Below, in pieces: positions 1-11,200 of a DNA stretch of 64,000 nucleotides. The DNA is from Clytia hemisphaerica (Eukaryota; Cnidaria; Hydrozoa; Leptothecata; Clytiidae). Each line of letters begins with the position of its first letter. Positions within the stretch are counted from its first letter, which is position 1. The DNA lies in NCBI GenBank assembly GCA_902728285.1, contig CACVBU010001147.1, forward strand, positions 659,466-723,465. The letters are read 5' to 3'. A program made the position numbers and the translations under genes. Below the pieces are notes generated by a model. It was not told the DNA's origin and did not search any database. It saw nothing but the letters and a program-made list of their open reading frames with translations.

Positions 1-536
1 GGATTGGTCTTGACTGTTGTCATCTTACACGTCTTCAAATCTGCTCAACCTGCTTTGTTATATCTTGTACCTGCTTGTCTTGGTAGTGCTCTTCTATGTG
101 CTCTTGTAAGAGGAGAAATATCAGAACTTTTCAAGTAAGTGTAATGATTTCTTGGAGTAAACTGTACTGGTATTATGATTAGTGGCTACTACGTGGAAAA
201 TATATCATATAGATTTCAAATATCTCTCCCAAGAAGTAAAGTTTTTGTAATAATATTTTTCTCTTGTTAGATATATGTAATGGTCAAAAGATAATAAGAG
301 AGACGAAACTTTTAGCGACAAAGAAATCATATTTGAGATACTGTGTCTTTTTTTATAAAAAGCGAACCAGATGGATGTTTTTGATTTAAACACGTCTGCT
401 TTAAATGTCAAGTTTTCCCTCCCTTAATATCAATTATTCTTTCAGATATGAGGATCACCCAGAAGAAATGCTGGCAACAGGAGATTCCAAGAAGAAAGAA
501 GAAGAAACAGAAGAAACTTCTAAAAAAGATGATTAA
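1..536 (+). CDS. HM13: Signal peptide peptidase (HM13/SPP-like), C-terminal two exons, partial
   Basis: Intramembrane aspartyl protease of the ER that clears signal-peptide remnants. Only the end is present. The first exon runs from before the window to 134 (donor GTAAGT), and the last exon is 446-536. The exon join leaves an in-frame Lys codon. The visible protein starts with a hydrophobic helix and contains QPALLYLVP, the conserved PAL-motif region of presenilin/SPP proteases, followed by another hydrophobic segment. The tail is short, charged and Lys/Glu-rich, and ends in KKDD, which matches the KKxx ER-retrieval signal of this family. The catalytic YD and GxGD motifs must lie upstream of the window. 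The family assignment is strong from the PAL segment and the KKxx end. Presenilin itself is excluded by the tail. Confidence 0.92.
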
Positions 537-1829
537 GAAACAAAACGGAAAAAAACCTTACCATCAAATTTATACATCAACATTTTATCTTATAGTGAAG
601 AATTTTTTATTTAACTAGATATAGTATTGTCTGATAATATTACATTATCGCGGGAAAAAGGTATATTTTTACTTCATTTTATCCAAAACTTACTCACTTC
701 AGGGTCTTGAATTCACATTTTGAGACAATCCAGAGTTTTATAGTTGATATTTGGTACTCCGCAGTCCCTTCTCGTATTTAATGGGAAGTTTTACTTGAAA
801 TTTTTGAATATTTTTTTAAACTAATGATAGTGTTATATTTATTCTTTTCTTTCGGAAAAAAAACATTGGGTGCATGCCTGTGTTTATATCTTTCATATCA
901 GTTTAATTTTCTACCCCATGGAAATTTTTCCCGAAATTTTTGGACCTGCATCTTATTAATATATTTGTGGAGCAAGCTCAAAGTCATCTTTTGAAAAGAC
1001 AAAATATTCCGAACGCAAGAATGGTGACACACAAATCAAACCCAATTTGAAATTAGAAATTCAAAAGAAAGGCTAGACTGTAGAAGGTTTAAAACTAATC
1101 AAAGTACAATCAAAGCTTCCTTAAATGGTTACAATGCAACAGAAACACAATCAACTTTCATTTTCTACATAAGTGTTCCCGTTCCATATCAGATACATAT
1201 CGATACTGATGTCGATGTTTCATAACAGGACAGTGTCTTTAAGCAAAAAATGTTTTTCTTTTCCTCTTTCTGACCAATCTTGCCCCACATCCGTGCCAAT
1301 TCAATATCAAAAGCTTGTAAATTAAAATTGATGAGAAAGCAACTCGAGTAACTGTTATTTAAAAACAAAACCTTTAAAATATCGACCGGAAAACTTTGGA
1401 AAATGCCGCTGCAGTTAATTTATTTTGAGTTCTTTAAATTAATTTCGGAACACCCTGTATTATAGCTAACCACTTTTAATACAATACATGTTTTTTTCAT
1501 AAGCACACGAAAAGGCTGATAGATGCTTACAAAGATGCTTATATCCCAAGCAAAATTATTTTCCACCCAGGACATTTTTATTCCACCCCCCCCCCCCGCC
1601 GCTTATTAAGTTTTGAGAGTTTTTCCAATCCCCCCGCTTATTCCAACCCCCCCGGCTATTAGGTACCCGAGAGTGATGTCTCAGGGATATGATCCATGGA
1701 AATTGTTTGAATACGAGGCAAGTGATGTATTCGTGAGGTAATAAAAATCAGAAAAAATACATTTTTCGTAGGCTCAAAGTAATGCTTACCATTATGAACA
1801 TGCTTATAAGTGCAATGCTCATAAAAAAC
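537..1829. other. 3' flank of HM13 and intergenic DNA
   Basis: I see no coding exon here. The first few hundred bases are presumably the HM13 3' UTR, though I found no canonical AATAAA near the stop. The stretch contains one copy of a dispersed repeat (about 1168-1385, partner at 39744-39965) and C-tracts near 1584-1650 of the type seen again at 11205-11395. Confidence 0.6.
1168..1385 (+). repeat. Dispersed repeat, copy 1
   Basis: About 215 bp that match 39744-39965 in the same orientation. Shared landmarks are AGTGTTCCCGTT, CATATCAGA, GGACAGTGTCTT, CCTCTTTCTGACC and AAAATTGATGAG, with small indels. No coding potential or terminal repeats are evident. The family is unknown. Confidence 0.75.
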
Positions 1830-2772
1830 CGGGGGGGGGGTCAGGATCCAGATACCAAACCCAGGGCCGGGGGGTGGTGTCAATTTTTTTTTCAAATTTC
1901 AAAAAGTCAAGTTGGTATCGATACCAAAATGAGGGGGTGGGTCCCCCTTTTTTGAAAATTAGGTAATCTTTAAGTTGGTATCGATACCAAATTGAGGGGG
2001 TGGGTCCCCCTTTTTTAAATTTTTGCTGAATTTGAAATTGGTATCTGACTTAAAATATTGTTTAATGTAAGTATAAAAACTTATTTGAATCGTTTACACT
2101 ATACCCTGATTCCTTATAAAAGCATTCTTCATTCTATAATTGAAATTAAATTTTTATAGAGTTGAACAAACTGAATCAAGTCTTATATTAGCAGATCTTA
2201 GAACTTTTTTAGTCGTGATAAAATTTTTCTGTACATAACATTCATCATATAGGCTATGTTGTATTAGGCATGCCTAATACAATGAGTTTTTTATCTAGTC
2301 TAGTCTATCTACTAGTTTTATGAATTTGATACATTTTGCCAATTTAGTTAAAGAAACTTAATTTACGTTGTGTTTGTTAGAATGAGAAAAACTTTTGTTT
2401 TCATTTTCAGGAGTCTAAAGTGTGGTACATAATATAAGTGATTAATAAGAGGAATCTTCTTTGACTAAAAACATACACAGATTTTGTTTAGCGTCCCTTG
2501 TATGCAGTATCCTATGCATATAACTTCTTGTATTTTTACTGATTGCTAATTTAGGGGGGGTGGGTCCCCTCTTTTTCAAAAAATCAGGATTTTCATGTTG
2601 GTATCGTCGATACCAATTTAGGGGGGTGGGTCCCCCCTTTTTTAGAAAATTGGGATTTTCAAGTTGGTATTGATACCAATTTAGGGGGTGGTGGTGTCTA
2701 CTACTTTCAAATCTCAAAAAGTCAGGTTTTTGGGCCCTGGGTTAGTATCCGGGACCCTGACCCCCCCCCCTG
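1830..2772. mobile_element. hAT-like non-autonomous element (MITE), about 943 bp
   Basis: Imperfect terminal inverted repeats of about 40 bp. The left end runs C, a G-tract, then TCAGGATCCAGATACC and ACCCAGGGCC. The right end is its reverse complement and finishes in a C-tract then TG. The flanks carry the direct repeat AAAAAAC (1823-1829 and 2773-2779). CAGGG-type ends with a 7-8 bp target-site duplication are typical of hAT elements. Inside are two blocks of a repeated unit of about 60 bp built on GTTGGTATCGATACCAA followed by a GGGGGTGGGTCCCCC hairpin (about 1910-2045 and 2540-2690). No transposase is present. Confidence 0.75.
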
Positions 2773-3634
2773 AAAAAACATGTTCATACATTGGAAAGAA
2801 CTTGACTTGCAGTTTGACCCGACTATATAACTTATCAGAGCAAAAACAAAAGCTAATATACAGTCGCGTTTAACTGTAGTATACAAAGACTTTACCGATA
2901 TCTTAGTATACTAAGGATAATATCGTTATAGCATTCATACGATTACGTACTTAACCTTGCAGGGGGGATTCTTTAGACAATATTGTCTAGACTAGGTCAC
3001 TATAATCGGCGTAATTTAAAGATTTTTAATTGAAAAAGTTACCCAAATAAACTCCTAAAAAAAAACTCTTCAACAATCACTGTACTACGATCTAATACGA
3101 GTCTTGATATAATCAGAGGTACGCCGTCAGTCCGTGGCCACTACAGTTAAATCCGACTGCATGACGATCCATGACCATTGTTCTTCATCACCAGATGCCA
3201 GACAAAGACTGAGTACTGAGAGGTCATTAAAAAAAGTTGGTAAGAATTGTACTTTTTTAGATTAAAAACTGGGAGTCTGAACAAGGTTAGAGTCTGGGTC
3301 AAACCATGATATTTTTAAGGAGATTGAATTTACAGAAACCAGTTTTATAGCCGTTTTTTATAGGGGATTAGGGGAAATGAACTGACCAGTTGCTATCCTG
3401 CTGAGATATTGTTCTCTGATTGTTCTCCACCAAGCTAAAGCTCTAAAATAATAAGTGAAAACAAACGATCTGAAGAATGTGCAATCTCATTTTCTTGAGA
3501 ACGACACAACAAAGTAGTGAGACAGACAGAGTTGAAATAGGCGCACACTTCACACTTCAGGAAAATTTAGGTTTCGACTTTCCAGCACACAACAAAATTC
3601 TTGTTGTAGAACTTCTTGTGGGAGGACTATTTTC
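2773..3634. other. Intergenic, nothing recognised
   Basis: AT-rich DNA with only short chance ORFs. I see no RNA gene, transposon end or exon. Confidence 0.5.
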
Positions 3635-3786
3635 CTCAGACAGTCTAGTCTTAAACTCCTATCAAGTCAAGATTAGGAACTAGGCTACTATTACCTCTTT
3701 TATCTTTTCCTTACAACAATACAATGCTGACAAGTTGACACAACACATTGATAAGTTATCCCTGTCAGTCTAAACTTAAACTCCTA

Positions 3787-4004
3787 CCGTGAAAAAGGGT
3801 AACTTGCATCATTGGAGGCTAACATGCATAGCCCTCAAATGAAAGACCCAGCTGGTCATTAAAATACAAAAATAAATCAAAACAAAAATGGTAGAGTAGA
3901 GCTGCGAGCGGAGCTGCGTAGTTGTATTTTAATGACCAGCCAGGTCATTCATTTGAGGGCTATGCGTGTTAGCCTCCACTGATGCAAGTTACCCTTTTTC
4001 ACGG
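3787..4004. mobile_element. Foldback MITE with TA target site, about 218 bp
   Basis: Nearly the whole element is an inverted repeat. The left arm begins CCGTGAAAAAGGGTAACTTG and the right arm ends in the reverse complement. The two arms are about 90 bp each around a short loop. It is flanked by TA on both sides, and the uninterrupted paralogous copy at about 3676 has a single TA. The TA target suggests a Tc1/mariner-type transposase acted in trans. There is no coding sequence. Confidence 0.8.
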
Positions 4005-4078
4005 TATATCAGGATTAGAAACTAGGCTAGTCTTACCTCTTTTATCTTTTCCTTTACAACAATACAATGCTGACAAGT

Positions 4079-4508
4079 CAGTCTGGGAAATCCTCTCAAT
4101 TGCACGCTTATGTTCCGAGGCCGTAAGCGCGCAATTGCACGGTTATCAAAATGGCAGAATTTTTAAGCGTGTAAGCGTTAAGCAAGATTGACGGGTGGCG
4201 GCTTTTGCGGTAAGCGTGTAATTGCACGCTTTAAAATTTCCTATATTTTTGACACGTAATTCCTTCCGAAAGCTCTGTTGAATTTCAAAAGCCTAGGGCA
4301 GTTTTACTCAAAATTTATCGTAGAAGAAGATTCCGTAAAAATGGATTGCCCGTTAAACCATGCCTTCGCCCGAATTAGAGAATTCTGAACCCCTTGAAAT
4401 CCCTAAGCAATTTCAACCGGGGCGGGAGCGGGCGTAAATTATAACCATGCAATTACGCGCTTACGCCCTCAGAACATAAGCGTGCAATTGAGAGGATTTC
4501 CCAAACTG
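4079..4508. mobile_element. MITE with terminal inverted repeats of about 60 bp, 430 bp
   Basis: The left end reads CAGTCTGGGAAATCCTCTCA and continues into ATTGCACGCTTATG. The right end is the near-exact reverse complement finishing AAACTG. The 5-bp direct repeat CAAGT flanks it at 4074-4078 and 4509-4513. The paralogous empty site has one CAAGT followed directly by TGACACAACAC. The superfamily is not certain. There is no transposase. Confidence 0.8.
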
Positions 4509-4555
4509 CAAGTTGACACAACACATGTGTACATCGTACATTGACAAAGTAATCC

Positions 4556-6275
4556 CTGAGAGAAGTCTATATCGAAATCTGCAACAAAAACGAAAGTGGT
4601 CTCTTCTACTGATTGCTTCCCAGCGCTCCTTCACAGCTGTTTATCAAATGCACGACGGGCAGCTGTAAAATCCCACCCTTCATATATTTGTTTCAATCCG
4701 TGATCCGTGGCTTAGGTTTTTTCTCATCTTCAATTTACTGAAGAAAGCAGGAAGTTGACGCGAGAGTTAGATTGTCAACAAAGTGCCGTAAAAAATATCA
4801 TTGAATGAAAGAAGAACTTAAAATCTTAAATATTTTCATTTTGAAGAATGGGTGCAAAAAAGTGAAACATAAAAAAGTTTCATTTTTCATTGCTTTAATC
4901 GAAATGGGGGATTTGAAAAATGTTCTCTGTCTTGAGTTTTTTGCTCTAACCCCTGTAACTATGAGCGAGCACCCTGTTGCTAAGATGTTGGCTTGAAATC
5001 GAAAATAAAACCACTCAAAACGAAAGTAAAATCGGCCCGCACTCGACATCCCATAATCTTGATATACAAGTTTAAGTTTATACTGCCTGTGAGAAATTTA
5101 TACCGAAAACTGCGACAAAAACAAAAGTGGTCTCTTCTACTGATTGCTTTGCAGCGCTCTTTTGCAGACGTTTTTTATAATTTCCACCAATGGTCCTTCG
5201 CAGACTGTTTATAATTTCCACCAATGAGATTGCTGTATTTTATACAGTGTTTCGTTTTGGCACCCTTGGCCTCTCAGTGCCTTGCAGGACAAGCAGGCAG
5301 TTGTAAAATTGCACCCTTCATAACACCTTTTTTATTTGTTTCAATCTGTTATACTAAGGTGTAGACTATTTCTCATCTACAAATTCTTTGAAGCAAGCAG
5401 GAATTTGATGCGAGAGTTAGATCGTCAACAAAGTGCCGTAAAAAATCATTAAAATACCTAAAAGAAAACTTACAATCTTAAATATTTTCATTTTGAAGAA
5501 TTGGTGCAAAAAAGTGAAACATTGAAAAGTTTCATTTTTTATTGCTGTAATTGAAATGGGGAATTTAGAAAATTTTCTATGTTGTTTTCTAAGATGTTGG
5601 CTTGAAATCGAAAATGAAACTACTGAACAAGACAGGGGGGGCACGCAGTTACTACAAGACATGATGTGTAGTAAGTGCTTTTTCAACACTTTTTTTCAGG
5701 ACCACCACCCTTTGCAGTTACTACACCTTGGTAGTAACTGTTTTCAGAAAAGATTTCCAGGTACCACCCCTGTTTTTGAGTGATATCATCAAAAACATGC
5801 TCGAAATTACCCTAAATTGCGATTATTTTTCAACCTAAAGCCATTTTTGTGCTAGATTTTCTTTTAATTTGCTTGGTTAACAGCTGTTGAGAACATTTTA
5901 ATGATAATTAGGGAAAGCATAATTTCAATGAGAAAAATTTCAAATTTTTTTTCATCCATTTATAACAAAAATATTTTTTTTAACAAAGAATTTTTTCACA
6001 AAAAAATTCATTTTTTGTGAAAAATTTTGAAAGTTCTTTAAAAAGAATTAAAATATAAGCACTTACTACACCAAAAGTGCTAGCATAGTGTTTGGCACCA
6101 CCCCCAAACAGCAGTTACTACACTGTGTAGTAACTGTTTTCATAACTTCTGAATACAGTACCACCACGGTAGTAAGTGTCATACTGTCTTGTAGTAACTG
6201 CGTGCCCCCCCCTGAACAAGAAAGTAAAATCGGCCCGCACTCCAATTCCTTTAATCTTGATATAAGAGTTTTAGT
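4556..6275 (+). repeat. Tandem segmental duplication, unit about 530 bp, second copy interrupted
   Basis: Copy A is about 4556-5082. Copy B is about 5087-5632 and resumes at 6215-6275. Both contain AGTGGTCTCTTCTACTGATT, GTCAACAAAGTGCCGTAAAA, ATCTTAAATATTTTCATTTT and AGTAAAATCGGCCCGCACTC in the same order. The short peptides that can be read from it on either strand are repeat-derived and not genes. Copy B is split by the hAT-like MITE at 5633-6214. Confidence 0.8.
5633..6214. mobile_element. hAT-like MITE, 582 bp
   Basis: Starts with CAGGGGGGGCACGCAGTTAC and ends with the reverse complement, finishing in a C-tract then TG. The direct repeat AACAAGA flanks it (5626-5632, 6215-6221). The segmental copy A provides the empty site. 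The subterminal sequence TAGTAACTG recurs several times inside. CAGG ends plus a 7-8 bp duplication fit hAT. There is no transposase ORF. Confidence 0.8.
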
Positions 6276-8207
6276 CTAAACTCTCCAATTCTTAATTTTT
6301 CGCTTAGAGAGTGCGAGCCCTAATATTTTTTCTCCCGGACTTCAGGGGAAAATGAAAGGAAGAACTTGCCAAAAAAACCCAATGACAAAAAGATGTCTTG
6401 CAAGGTTTTGGAATAGATCCTGTGAAGATGAAAAGATCCCATAAACTCTAATTTTGTTCTTCCCTCAAGTTAAAAAGGTTAAAGGGTTTGGGCAATTGAG
6501 GCAAAAATCAGCAAAAAGGCTGGTAAATCCCTAAATCTAAGAATCACTAAAAGATCCTCACTGATAAGGCCATTCAAGAAAATTTATTTTCACAAGAGTT
6601 CTCGACAAAATAGCATACGCTTAGCCTGATAGTTCTATTAATTAATAATCACATAATACGCTAATGTACATTTCATGATATCATGATATTGAAAATAAAA
6701 GTAATTAAGAATACCTAATAAAATGAAAACAACTAAAGCTAAACAAGGCTATAATAAGAAGTAGTTAATGCAGAGCTAAGAGTAGCGAGATGTGACTGGA
6801 GCTGAAAGACTATCACAAGGATATAGAGTGTATAGTACAGTGAGAGGCTAAGGACAAGGTGATGATGTAGACCTGAAAGACTTGTGATTTTATAAAACAT
6901 TGAAATATATACATTAAATTTTTTAGATAATAATAATATATGATATGATTACTTACAATTAAATATTATAATTCAGTAATATAAATAAGAATAAAATAAA
7001 AAGAAAATAGTGAATAAATAGATTTTGCCTTGATTACACGACCTGAGCTGAATAGAAAATAGAATTAGTGAGATGATGAATTGATTGAGACTAGAGACTA
7101 AGGAGGCAGGAAATTAGAATGGTTCCAGTTTTCAATGTTTGAATCGAATCACAAGCACAAGAACAAAATTCAATTCCTAACAAACAAAAATTTCAAATAT
7201 TTCATTTGCCATGAAATGAATATAAACAAAAGTACATCATCATAAATTACTTACAGCTACTCCAAGTTTGATTTAATAGTAAGATACCTTTTGAAATTAG
7301 ATTAGATCATCTAGGCCTCCCAAAAGTTCTATGTCCTCCAAAAAAATTTCATTTAGGTTTCTGTTGTTTTTAGACAACAGCTATCGGTAGTATTTAATTT
7401 AGAAAGATTTTTAGAAGCGATTTGATATAATTAATCTTAGTAACATGATTTTATCCATTTTTTCATTTGGACATATCATGACCGATACAAAAGGTTTTCA
7501 GTCAGTCAAATGGCTTTTCCAGTTGGACATTGACCAATGACCAAAGCTTATTTGCAGTCTCTGGAACTTGGCTCTGGCAGATTCAATGGAAGTTGTTGCT
7601 GGTTGTTGGAATATGTTTACAAGGTTCTTGACAGAAAATCCTTTGTTTGATTGTCAAATGATGACAGTGTTGTTATTAATTTTGTTAAATCTGACAAATT
7701 GATGATGAGAGCACTTTATAGTTTTGACTCCCATTGAAAAATCATATTTTGGTTTTCATGTTACTAGATGCTGTTTTAGGAGCTTTAGAGCTAGCCTGAC
7801 TATAAGTCTTATCAGTGATTCATGCCCAACTTGCTAACCACAAGGCAGGTCACCAAACTGCTGAAATTTATCAAATCTTTAAAGTGATATTTTAAAGAAG
7901 TATTAGGGAAAACCAGAACTCACAAGTAAGGCTAACTGTTATGTAATCATGTTAAGTATATCATTTTAACTCCATGAATTAACGACGAGAACAAAATACG
8001 TAATGACTGGTGTTTGGATGTACTCAATGTACTCCCGTCGTTGATGAAGACTAATCCAACTTCCCTCAAAGATAAAGCTAGAGATCATCAATAAAATACC
8101 ATCTTTATCATCCTAGGGGTTTTGATGTGGAAGCAAAACCGGCTTTTTCGGCAAAGGGAACCCTCTAGTCTACAGTATTCTAAATCTTATTCTCCCTTTT
8201 ATTTTAG
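6276..8207. other. Intergenic region upstream of the USP gene
   Basis: AT-rich DNA without convincing exons. About 7587-7801 is a dispersed repeat with an inverted partner at 21277-21482. The acceptor-like TTCTCCCTTTTATTTTAG at 8190-8207, just before the USP start codon, implies an untranslated first exon somewhere upstream. I could not place that exon. Confidence 0.5.
7587..7801 (+). repeat. Dispersed repeat, plus-strand copy
   Basis: About 215 bp matching the reverse complement of 21277-21482. Shared landmarks are TGTTGGAATATGTTTACAAGG, TGATGACA, ATAGTTTTGA, TTTTCATGTTA and GATGCTGTTTTAG. No ORF or terminal repeat is visible. Family unknown. Confidence 0.75.
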
Positions 8208-8223
8208 AAATATCGGAAGTAAT

Positions 8224-11200
8224 ATGGAGAAGATTTTAATTGGTGTGCTTAGTTCTGAACAACCATTTCAACTAAAGAAAACATTAGCAATTCAAATAGC
8301 CAATGCTGGCAAGAAAAATATTGATTATGCTAATTTTGAAAACTTGGTGAAAGGATGTTTGAAACAATTATTTGAAACCGATTTGAAGCAGCTTTCAATG
8401 GACAAAAACTCGTCAGAATTAATCCTCTTAGTTTTGAAAAGTTGGCTAGGAAATTTTGAATTGACCAAAAGATATTTTGATGAAGAGTTTATGAACAAAT
8501 CTTTCAAAACTATTGATGCAACCCGTCAAATAACATTTTTGAGGAAATTACTATTAGTCCTGGACTCTTTATTCAGCTCAAAACAGAAATTTAATGCCAA
8601 CAGTTTGGAACAAATGCAGTTTTACTTTTATGATACATTCACATTGGCTACAGGCATTGAAGAATTTTCATTGATTTGTAATGCCTACCTGGAATACCCT
8701 CACTTACTACCCAAAGATTTATCACTGAGCTCTGTGCAAAACATTGTCTCCATTTTTGTTAAAATCTTATCACTAACCCCAATTTCGCAATTCATTGCAT
8801 TGGAAAATAAGGATGGCAATAATGTCCAAAGTATATTTAAACTTTTAAACTTACTTCTTGAGAAGGATCGAAAGATTTCAAATTTGATTGGAAATGCGTT
8901 ATTCAAAGCCCTCACAACAGACGGGAAACATCCTTCAATTTGTATTGCTAAATTGTTGAAGTGCTTGAATTTGGACGAGTTATCTTTATGCATCAATGAA
9001 GTGGTGAAATCACAATTGACTGATGACACTTTGACTTTGATGACATGTCGGCTGGTAGATTGGATCTGTTTACCAGACCCTGCAATTGCCACTGATCAAT
9101 GGGTGATGCAAGTACTGAAATATTTGATACAACACAAGAAATATCAAGTACTATCTTCTGTTATTGATGGAAAAATTAATCAGGTATTGCATGTGAACCT
9201 CCTTTAATTTGACTTTTTTAGGTCTCTCTTGTTCTCTTGGTCATTTTGAGTAATCATTCTCATAAGTTCACTGTACTCTTAATAGTATAAACCAATTTAT
9301 CTATCTCTATTTCCCAACCAGCTTACCTAGTAGGAAAACATTCATTTATCATAATCACGATATCGTTCCTTTTTCAGATCTTTCACCTCGTATATTTACC
9401 AGTCTTTCGGAGGAGATCTTTGTCTTTGATGACATTTATGTTGATTAGTTATTTACATTCTCCAAAGCCTTTTCACGAGGTAAATTTTTATTTACTTAGC
9501 TTTTTTCTATTTTTTAAAGGGAAAATTTAGTGTTTTTAATGAACTACGGCAAGTTTTTTTAAAATTGAAATAAACATTTTTGCTGAATGTCCAGCCTTGT
9601 GTTGTTGGAATTGAAGATAAGTCAAATAAACTTTTGACTGCTTGTAATGAAGTTAGTTTAACTGAATGAATAAATATCTCACTTGTATGCTTGTAATGAA
9701 GTTAGTTTAACTGAATGAATAAATATCTCACTTGTAGATAGCAGTGCTTATTCCTGACTTGGTCGCACAATTGAAGAAAGAAGAAACCCCTCAAGCTACC
9801 AATGATGTGGTTCTGCTTGGTGAATTAAGTTTCACGCTAATGTATCAATATCCCGGCTTCCCTGATATTTATGAAAAGTTGTTGGCTTCTTTACAGGTAA
9901 CTTATAAATTCTTGAATTACATTGAATTGGTCCTGTTTGTAGTAAGAATTTTCCTTCAGTCTTTACTGAATTGGGCCATAAAAACTTAAATTAAATATTC
10001 GGTTGTTTTTTAGGGAGTTCCTAAGCCTTCAGAAGAAAAGATGAACACTTGGTTAAAATCGAGCTTTTCAATATCTCAAGAAGAACTACCTCAAGTCATT
10101 GTCCCAGAGAGGTTACCCAACACCAAAGTTGGATTGGATAACCTTGGGAATACATGTTATGCCAACAGTGTCATTCAAGCTCTTTTCAATCTCGCACAGT
10201 AGGTGTAATTCTCTTCTTGCCCTTCTTGTCCATTCTATGCCTATGTATGGAGAATACACAAATAGAATGGGTTTAAAAGGGATGGTATTATATCACGTAG
10301 GTTAAAACTATAGATAAACCTGTGTTCATTTGTTAGCTAGTTTGTTAGTTACCAGTTTCACTCGGGATTCTGTAACCATAAACCCCCAAATGCTACGGAG
10401 CCAAATTCCCAAAGAAAAATTTGAGGTAAAACGGCTAAAGAACAGTGGTAGCTATGGTACCACTGTATGGAAGATCTACACCAAATAATTCAATTTTTGA
10501 CTAGATGGGCCTGTTTTCATGCATATGAAAATGTAATTTCATTTTCTTTATAAGCACAACCCGATTAACTCGTGATTGATTCAAGTCATTCAATTATTTA
10601 TTATGATTTTGAATTTAATCTTTTCCTTTGATTAACCAGGTAGGTCCATAAATGCACCACTTGTTTTCTTGCTTTCAGTGTGCGGAAAGTATTGTTGGAG
10701 CGAGAAACCGATATGACTTTATCAACCACAAAATCTATTCAAGAATTATTTGGTCTGTTGTTACTTACAAAGGTCAGCTATTAATCTCAATAAGTACTAG
10801 TAATCGTATGGTTTGGAGTGCAATTAACGATTAATCACGAGTAACAAAGGAGAAAATAGTAATTTAAGTCCGAAGGACGAGTGCAAATTACGGTATTTTC
10901 TCCTTTGTTACTTTTTTTATATTGAAGAAAAAAAATGTCTTTGTTTTTTATTATATAGTAAAATAAAGTCTCTGACACAGGACTTGGGAGAGAAAAGAAC
11001 AAGGGCACAAAAGTGTCCCCCCGCCGAAGAGTGCAAAAAGTGGTAATAGTGCAATTAACGATTAATCGCACTCCTCTAAACCAATCAGATTCGAGTAATT
11101 TTGCAAGGCTGACGATTACTCCGAAAATATCCCATTCAGCTACAATTCATGCCTATGGTAACATGTTTTGCCGAAACATCTATTATTAAAAATTTTCATT

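Larger units (their letters stand above)
3635..4555 (+). repeat. Local tandem duplication of about 140 bp, second copy split by two MITEs
   Basis: Copy 1 is about 3635-3778. Copy 2 starts about 3766 and continues in pieces at 4005-4078 and from 4509. Shared markers are the CTTAAACTCCTA stretch, GGAACTAGGCTA/GAAACTAGGCTA, CCTCTTTTATCTTTTCC and AATACAATGCTGACAAGT. Copy 1 lacks both insertions and therefore serves as the empty site for the elements at 3787-4004 and 4079-4508. Confidence 0.8.

Noticed and set aside
1830..2772. CRISPR-like or centromeric satellite array
   Set aside because: The units are few, irregular and lie between transposon ends in a eukaryotic genome.
8125..8223. Upstream ATG as start of the USP protein
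   Set aside because: A strong acceptor at 8207 lies between it and MEKILIGV, and the latter matches the USP35/38 N-terminus.
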